The notes below the pieces were generated by a model, which was given only the letters and a program-made list of their open reading frames with translations, did not search any database and was not told the DNA's origin. Made by a program: the position numbers and the translations under genes. Positions 56,630 to 64,000 of a stretch of 64,000 nt of DNA are shown piece by piece; positions within the stretch are counted from its first letter, which is position 1; the number at the start of each line of letters is the position of its first letter. The DNA lies in NCBI GenBank assembly GCA_004009845.1, contig RMBW01000036.1, forward strand, positions 1 through 64,000. Direction: 5' to 3'. The DNA is from Davidsoniella eucalypti (lineage: Eukaryota; Ascomycota; Sordariomycetes; Microascales; Ceratocystidaceae).

Positions 56630-59600
56630 CACCTTTCTCTACAATATGCCAAATAAGGGAAATACCGGGGGAAACAACTATACCACTGATTTACTACGGG
56701 CGGATCTTTTAGAGATCGCAGCTGACCGACCATTTGCTTACCGCATGTTTTTTTTTTGTTCTGTAAATTTTTTTCTTCTGTGTTGATTGGATGATAACTC
56801 TTCAATATATCGTAAAGGCTGTGTGACGTGGCTGTCAAGTGGCTAGAAAATTTGAGTAAATGGAAAAAGGGGAGGAGGATGGAATGTTGAGCTAATATCT
56901 TACAGCTAGTTGTTTGCTGATTATCACTAACCTGGGTGTGATCAGAACTGAGAAACCAGTACAACTACGTGACTCGTCTTGTTGAAGATAAATCTATTAT
57001 ATGCCAATATATGTATCTTACATCTTGGTTTCAAGGGTTAGGGTTTGTCGAATAAGCTGATATCATGAAAGCACGAACACGAACTTCTCACATGCAATGC
57101 TAACTCTATGTAGGCTGTGTGACAACATCCAACGAGCCTACAGAGTATCGTTTATGTCGGAGAATCTAGGAGTACAATTACATCATCTGAAAGATTCCAG
57201 AACATTTAGTCTATTTAGCCAGCCAGTAAAGAAAGGCTCGAACCTGAAGATGATCTCGCTTTCCCGTTCTGTATTTAGCTATAAGCACAAAATAAACAGA
57301 AAAGATGGAACCATGGTAATAGACGGGGCTTTGGTGACGTAAAACTGCGTCGACGATCGTCCCGAGGCTGCTTCATCATATGTAAAAGGCAATTGTTCCA
57401 TGGCTTTGAGGATCCGGATATAACGGTATAGAATTACCATTTTGGGCAGGCTGATGCGGGGAGTCTGCTAAACAAGTTATTCACAATGTACACATGTGTG
57501 TCTAGAAAGTTTCCATGTCGACGGGGCGAAAAACAAAGTAGGAGAAAAAAGGAGATTGGTGATTAGCACGCCTGTCGGGTACTAGGATAAGTAGCGTGAC
57601 AACATTAACAAAAAGGTATAGTGCGAATGTTGAAGCTAGAAACATTGTAGACTGAACCATGGACAAGTAGCAAGCTGACTCTTTGTCAAGCACTGTTTAG
57701 GGCTATGGGATATCACAGTGGAATCAAAGTGCTGCTGATAGATGACACTACCAAGGACAACGGCTGATAAGTGTGTGTGTGTGATCAACAGGCATTTCGT
57801 CCGGATATCGCCAAAACAGAAGGATAATCTCGCGGCTAGTGGACCGGGCCGAATCGGAAAAAAAAAGTCTTCAGGCTTGTGATGCTAAGTTTTTTTTTTT
57901 TGGTCATCCGAGTCATGAGTATGAACTATCTGTAAAGCTTACAGAGTTTGCCTCTTACTATGTATTATGGGTTTACAGTGGAAAGGCTAGGTGGATTGGA
58001 GAGAAGAACAACACAAAGGGCATCTTGATCCATAGTAGTAGAGCCAGTTCCGTCTGGGGTTTTGGGCGCAGAAAGTGGAGAGAACTACGACGTCAGCGAG
58101 GAGGAAAAAAAGAAATGGCGGGGAAGGCCCTTTAGCTGTAGTATCGACACGCTATTAGTGAGTAGTTGTGTAGAACATGGCCAGAACATGTCTCACTTCG
58201 CGGCCATTCGAGCGCTGTGGCGGGTTGCGTCTGCCGTTGATCAGCAGAGTATTTATGCAAGTTGTATTGTTAGTAGCGTTGTGGCGTCCATGCCAGCTAT
58301 AGTGGTCTAGCCTAGCATGGGCGATTTGGAGAGCCCTCCCGTCATTCGTCGACCTGCGTCTGGTAGACGAATCGTGGGTTTCTCCGCCTGCAGGACATCA
58401 GAGCATAAAGCGGCTGCATATATACTGCCATGTGTGACTCGAGCCTTGAACGTTCCAAGGAAAAGCAGATCAACATATCGATATATGTACTATACTTGAA
58501 GAAGCAAGCCCTGTATATACATTTCTGATATCGAGAACTGGCCGATCGAAATACTCACATGGTAGACAGACAACACTTTCCAAAACGGAGGTACGACCGA
58601 TTATGGCGTAGGCAGATAAGTAGAGCTACCGATTTGATCGTGGGATCTATAGGCCTTGCCTGCGAGATTGTAGCGCAAAACTCTAGTGGGAAAAGGGTAG
58701 GAAAAGAGAACACTCGACCGCCAAACTTGGACTTTATCATACGATGGTACTCGGGCTTGTTTATCTAGTCTCGAAGACTTGGCGGACATGTTAGCATATT
58801 GGCCGTGTCAAGATATTACTTTGAATACTAGTTCAAGCAACCGAGCCATGTAACCTCAAAAGGACTATCGACTTTGTTATGGCCGGGTTCTTCCGGTGCC
58901 ACTACTATTTCTCCGTCACCCCAATCCATGAGATTATAGAATTCTACTAGTGGAAGGACAGGAAGGCGAGAAGAAGATTGTACCAACCCAAAAAAGAATA
59001 AGAATTACGTTGTAAAAGCCCCACGGGAGGATAGAAAACGAAAGGGGCCCTTTTTGAGCTTAGTAGCTTCTCTTCTAGGACTCAAGATGCTTAGGAATCT
59101 TCAAGTCCTCCGGGGAACTTGGTAGGCGAGAACGAGGATTTAACGTCTAGGAGTCGATGTGGATATAGTGTAATATACAGGAGATCTATCACTTCTGTTC
59201 GATCAATGGTCAACTTCCGGTGTTGGCCGGCATGATATCTACCTTTTTATTTCACGCTCATACACTCAAGATATAAATCCGACTTTCCTTGCCGGATTTG
59301 GCCGAGTCTGATGTGTATGTAGTTCGATATGAAATATACCTATCAAAGCTTGTAAAGTCCCGTTCCTTCAAGGTCTGCCTGTCGAGAAGCTCTGATGGGA
59401 CACTCCATCGATAGCACTTCTCCATTCTCAACAACAAGAGACCTCTACTTGTATGGTCTCACCTTTCTTCACTGCTTGCCACTGCTACTGTTTACAAGGT
59501 TTGGGCCTGCCCTACCAAGAATAGAGCAAGGATATAACAGCGAGAAAATTGAGAAAAGCTGCTGTTCTCCAATCTATTACACATCCTAGTCTATAGAGAT

Positions 59601-60992
59601 AATGCAAGCAAAGGGGAATGAATGTAAAATCAATCAAACTATTTTACACCTACGTATATGTAGGCTAGGGGGGTTCATAATTTAAATACCGATAAATGCT
59701 GAAGCAAGTACGGTATAATGTACTTGGAGCCTTCTGGCCCCTGAACACTAGAGATAAAATATAGCATGGTTTTATCTCGTTCCTCCTCTCTATCTTATCT
59801 CGAAGACACATAATAAAACTGAAGCGGTCCGTGGTTTTGGGTCCCAAGACCAACGCGCTGGGACGTGTATCTATTTTATCTTTATGCCTATTTGGCCCTC
59901 TGATATACCCATCATCCCGGGGCACTAGGACTTGGAATCAGATCAACTAATATATGTACGGTAGACTTCGCCAAGCAAACCGGTACAATACGGAAGCTTG
60001 TTTTCTTTTCGTATAGCACCGTCCCGTAATGTCACAAAGACTGCTGGCTTAGCACTTGGGAGAATTATATAAAGGCTAGGAGCTATCGATCCCGTCTATA
60101 ATCGTGACAGCAAAGTGGTTCCGAGATAACTGAGGCTCTGCTCGATCGCCATGGGGGTTCTTGATGTTGAATCTTGCGAAGTATCGTGTTTCTGCCATGC
60201 CATAGATACTGCTAGAATCTACGTGCTAGTGATAATGGCCTGAGAAAACTAACACTTCGCCATCAGGCCTCGCGGCATCTACATTATAGCAATGATGTCT
60301 GATAACAGCATACAGAACCAAGACCAGACCAGCATTAAATACAGACACCGAGAGATCTTTTTTGCTTTCTAACGCTCACTAGACCTAGTTTGATGTCCGT
60401 TTGCAACGTCTAGAGCCAATGGGAACAGCATCTCCACATACGGTATCATCTAGGCTAGCTACGGTTATAGTTGCAGTACAGTAGTCAAGCAATACAACTT
60501 TGCGACATGCACTAACCCTAGCTTCTACTTGTTCTTCTGGTGGTCTGATTTTCTGGCTGGGCGAGCTTTTTTTTTACTTGGTAAACACGCAAACTACTAC
60601 TCTATAACTATTCTTGGTTCTTTATTTTCTGTAGTTGCGGTCAAGATAAAGTGCTCGGGGCACTCCCGTGGCAATAAGCCTTGGGGCTGGAACCAAGCCG
60701 GCTCTGGAGAAGTACATAGTTGTATACAGTCCAAGTAAGAAGATCGGGTTGGATTAAACACCCTCGAAATGTCCGTCTAACTAGCCAACGTCGACAACGG
60801 CAATCCTTGTTCTGCTATCAACGTTGATGCTATCTAGACACTATCTTGGAACTTGCCCGAGTGGCTGTGAGTCGATAGCCATCAGGATAGAACTGGAAGG
60901 CCTCTTTTTTTTTCTTCTTATCTTCTGTGCTCTTCAGTTTCTCTATCATATACAATAATCAAGTTGTTCCTCGCACGCCCCCTCTCCTTTTG

Positions 60993-61020
60993 ATATACTA
61001 TATGTAGGTATATAGTATAT
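60993..61020. repeat. Perfect 11-bp inverted repeat
   Basis: ATATACTATAT (60993-61003) and ATATAGTATAT (61010-61020) are exact reverse complements around GTAGGT. The arms are almost all A/T, so chance formation is more likely than for mixed sequence. Confidence 0.4.
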
Positions 61021-64000
61021 GTATATGTAGGCTGAGGCTTCATACTTTCCTCAGGCTGTGCCGCCCACCGCTGGCTGCGCTTTAGTGCACGTTCCCAAGT
61101 CCTATGCTTTTTTTTCTTATTTTTCTGTCTGCCCCGACTCGAGACTCTATTCTCTACTAGAGAGCCTGTTGACAGGCCTGACTCTTGAAATATAGAAGCA
61201 ATATACTACTCGAAATACCATTGGGCCCCAATACACGTGGGGGATGGTGAGTTGTGCGTTTGCTTGAAAACAGTCAGGTGGACAGAAGCAATGACGGGGT
61301 CCAAGCTGTACAAGGCAGTCCAAGGCGGAAAGATAGAGAGAGAGTCAATGTGGAGGAATGGCTGGGGCGTAAGGCGGGACATCTCTTGATAGCTGGTACA
61401 TTGAGCCAGGTTTGATACTGCGCATCACAGAAACCATCGTGAGTGTGGCTGAATAAGCAGCTCGAAAACCCACCCACTGTGGCACTTACACGAAAACCAA
61501 CTATACTGGATCGACTATGGCTATTTAGCCATGCTCTCGTCATCAAGTGATAGGGTTAGAACTACAGCAGCCTCTCGGGCCGAGGGAACTTGGTGTTGAA
61601 AGTTTCGTGAAGGCTCGTTTTGATCTCTCTGGCACATGGCTTCCTGGTGGTGGGGCGTTGCACGAGTACATTAAAAAACAACAGCAGAAACTGGTAAAAG
61701 AGGAACAACCCTGTGACATGCGGAGTTTTCTTTCCCTCGCTGTTCTTTTAGCAGGTGAGCCTCACAAGAGCAGCAGAGCAACAGGCCGGTTCTTTTGCTG
61801 TGGTTTTATGCATATCTGGATGCCTTCCAGCTGCACTGAGACGCCAGAATATGCACTGTCGATAAGGGGAGCTGCAGGTCACTTGATCTAGAAAGCTGCC
61901 TACAGGATAGAGAATCTCCTTTTTTTCTTTCTTCCATGTTCGGCTAAAGTGGTTGCTTTCCTAACAATTGGGCATCGACAACAACCGGCAAGAAGTCAAG
62001 AAAAAACAAGGCAAAGCCAGCCTGAAAGAAGTCAGCCGGCGAGCCCACAACGCATCATCATCGAGTAGTAATCCTGCAGATCATGACCCCCCCCTCCCCA
62101 TCATCTCTCCTACCAGAGCAACTGCCGTCCGTTTTGCTCTGGAGTATTACTGCTAAGTGTCCTTTCCAGGGCCGACTGGCAGCTACAGAGAAGCTTCTTT
62201 TAGTGCCCGGAGGTTGGGATATTGGCCGTAACAACCTACTACGAAACATCTTTATAGGTCTATCTCCATAAGATTAATGAATTGTTAAAAATAAAATAAA
62301 AACCTACTACGGAACCGTCTCCTTATTCGCTAGCCATCTTTGAGTTGAATGCCATATGCCCCATGTTTCTATTTTCCTTCTGTAATAGAGAAAATGGCGG
62401 GGAGACTTTGGGGAATCCCCGTCGTTTTACAGTAGCTTTTCCATAGAACCGTAGATATAGAAGCAACACTAAATAATTCTGAGCAGAAACCCCAGATATT
62501 CATCACCATAAAAACGTCCAGATATTATTTTTATTCACTGGTACTCCATGCACAGGATGTCAAAGCGTGTTGGCAGTCTCTTTTTTTTTTCTTCTTTTTT
62601 TTCCTGGTCAACTGACATGAAAAAAAAAAGAATAAACCTCGGCATATTCTGCCAGTGAAGAATCGCATGGCAGACAAGGCCATCTTGCATACTATCTCCT
62701 CAAAGTAGCTCCATGCCTCCATGAAAACACAAAGACTTGGGTCTATATGGGCGGTGCCTGACTAATGTGGTAACGCCAGCTTATGAGCACACCTGACCAG
62801 AGCTGTGTAACGATTCCAAGCACGGCGTCTCTCATTTGACTCTGTATACGATCCTGCTTTGAGGTCCTGTGGATGCATGTATACGTACATATAACACTAA
62901 TACTCAAGTCGCACGTAAACACATGCATCTATTCCAAGGGCAGTGTGTCTAGCAGTTCTACTGCCCATGCCAAGCCTGCACTGCATGCTTCCCAGACTCA
63001 TACAAATGCCGTGGGCCATCCGGGAAACTAAACTTGCAGGGCCTGCGGGAGACATCTCATGCTTTCTGCTCTGCATAAATCTTCATGATATGCACGATCG
63101 GGTTGCCCGTGTAAGCCATAACAACGACGGAAGTAAAGGCTGCTGCTGCTGTTGGTGCACCAAGGAAGAATGTGCTACGTGAAAGATCTTCTAGCTCGAC
63201 ACGTATGATATAAAAAGCTAAGCCATAGTTCGCTTCTAGGCCTTGCACGAGAAAAGAATAAAAGAGGGATTAATGAAAAATAACACAAGCAAAAAAAAGG
63301 ATACAAGATACAGATCAGTGTTACGGCTTGTAACCCTTAGTACAGGTGAGATGTCTAATGATCAGGCAAATCACATTTCAGCATGTGACCGACCCTTGGC
63401 TTGAATCAACTTATCAAGAGTTTTCTTATACGTATGATGGTGAGAAAACCATTGCTAAACATGACATACAGAATAAACATCCCGAGACGTCTTCATAATC
63501 ACCCCCAAAGAGCAGGAAAAGAGGAAGAGTGAGAAAGGCGGTCAAGCAACCGCTTTCCGGCCACTTTTTTTTGGCTTACCCGTGACGAGACAAAAGGCAT
63601 AATCCGGCAGAAAAAGACAGATTGATTGGCGGCTTTAGAGATCAAGTGACCGCCAAAGACACAAACGAAGATGATGGACAATCTCTCAGATGCGAGATAA
63701 CACAAGGTTCCCGTGAGACGGATTGCCTATTCACAGAAAGAAACGCCAATCGAATTATGCCGTATATTCAAAGACTATACACTCTCTGTACAGTCTTGTG
63801 TGACGTCGCAAGCCAGTGTATCTGATATATTATCGTTGATTTTGGGGGGGCGTGCAACGAGGTGGTTGTGTATGTGTATTTGTTTTTAATGTTTTATTTA
63901 CTGTCCTCTTATGAATCCCCCCCACGCTCAGCGTTGAATATCACGCAGAAACAAGTGCAATAAGAAAGAAAAAGAAAAAGAAAAGAAAAAAAAGGTGATC

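Larger units (their letters stand above)
54154..64000. other. Gene-poor region downstream of the acyl-CoA synthetase gene
   Basis: About 9.8 kb with no convincing gene. The first ~600 bases are T-rich 3' sequence. Short frames beyond it (longest about 118 codons) show no domain, no splice-supported extension and irregular composition. Structures seen are a perfect 10-bp palindrome with forkhead-like half sites at 56607-56629, a perfect 11-bp AT-rich inverted repeat at 60993-61020 and several A/T runs. No tRNA or LTR pair was recognised. Confidence 0.5.

Noticed and set aside
61547..61891. 114-codon plus-strand frame
   Set aside because: No ATG-supported leader, no similarity recognised, composition like the surrounding non-coding DNA.

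Overview
The window looks like nuclear DNA of a filamentous-type ascomycete (Pezizomycotina-like; I cannot name the genus). The evidence is: spliceosomal introns mostly 50-105 nt with GTAAGT-like donors and CTAAC/CTGAC branch points; fungal-specific families (Rrg9/neugrin-like, calcipressin, a C2H2 plus fungal_trans regulator, a Doa4-type deubiquitinase with a rhodanese domain, a Faa-type acyl-CoA synthetase); standard-code proteins; and moderately AT-rich intergenic DNA with many T/A runs. Eleven protein genes are well supported and one small gene is possible. No tRNA, rRNA, CRISPR array or intact transposon ORF was recognised.

Layout. 1-1709 (+): 3' part of a WD40 protein resembling WDR62/MAPKBP1. 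3112-4779 (-): RRG9-like mitochondrial protein. 5197-5480: a 284-bp MITE-like element with ~35-bp terminal inverted repeats. 6791-7627 (-): calcipressin. 7628-24786: about 17 kb almost free of genes, with one possible 102-codon gene at 16062-16370 (-). 24787-28744 (+): five-exon C2H2/fungal_trans transcription factor whose second zinc finger is split by an 858-nt intron. 29687-31459 (+): microsomal cytochrome P450. 32208-33422 (+): roadblock-fold protein (LAMTOR2/Ego3-like) with two disordered insertions. 34422-36663 (-): conserved disordered protein of unknown function. 37745-38623 (-): histidine-phosphatase/phosphoglycerate-mutase-like enzyme. 40714-43455 (-): Vps27 (ESCRT-0). 45276-48782 (+): Doa4/Usp8-type ubiquitin hydrolase, divergent from VPS27. 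51858-54153 (+): long-chain acyl-CoA synthetase. 54154-64000: about 9.8 kb with no convincing gene.

How the genes relate. Vps27 gathers ubiquitinated cargo on endosomes, and Doa4-type enzymes remove that ubiquitin before cargo enters the vesicle, so the divergent VPS27/DOA4-like pair acts at two ends of one pathway. A Ragulator/EGO subunit would act on the same vacuolar/endosomal membranes, although its locus is not adjacent. The transcription factor and P450 lie in tandem and could form a small regulatory unit, but nothing in the sequence proves this. The remaining genes are general cellular functions.

All splice sites were placed by eye from reading frame, consensus and family conservation. 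In every multi-exon gene the exon lengths sum to an open frame.
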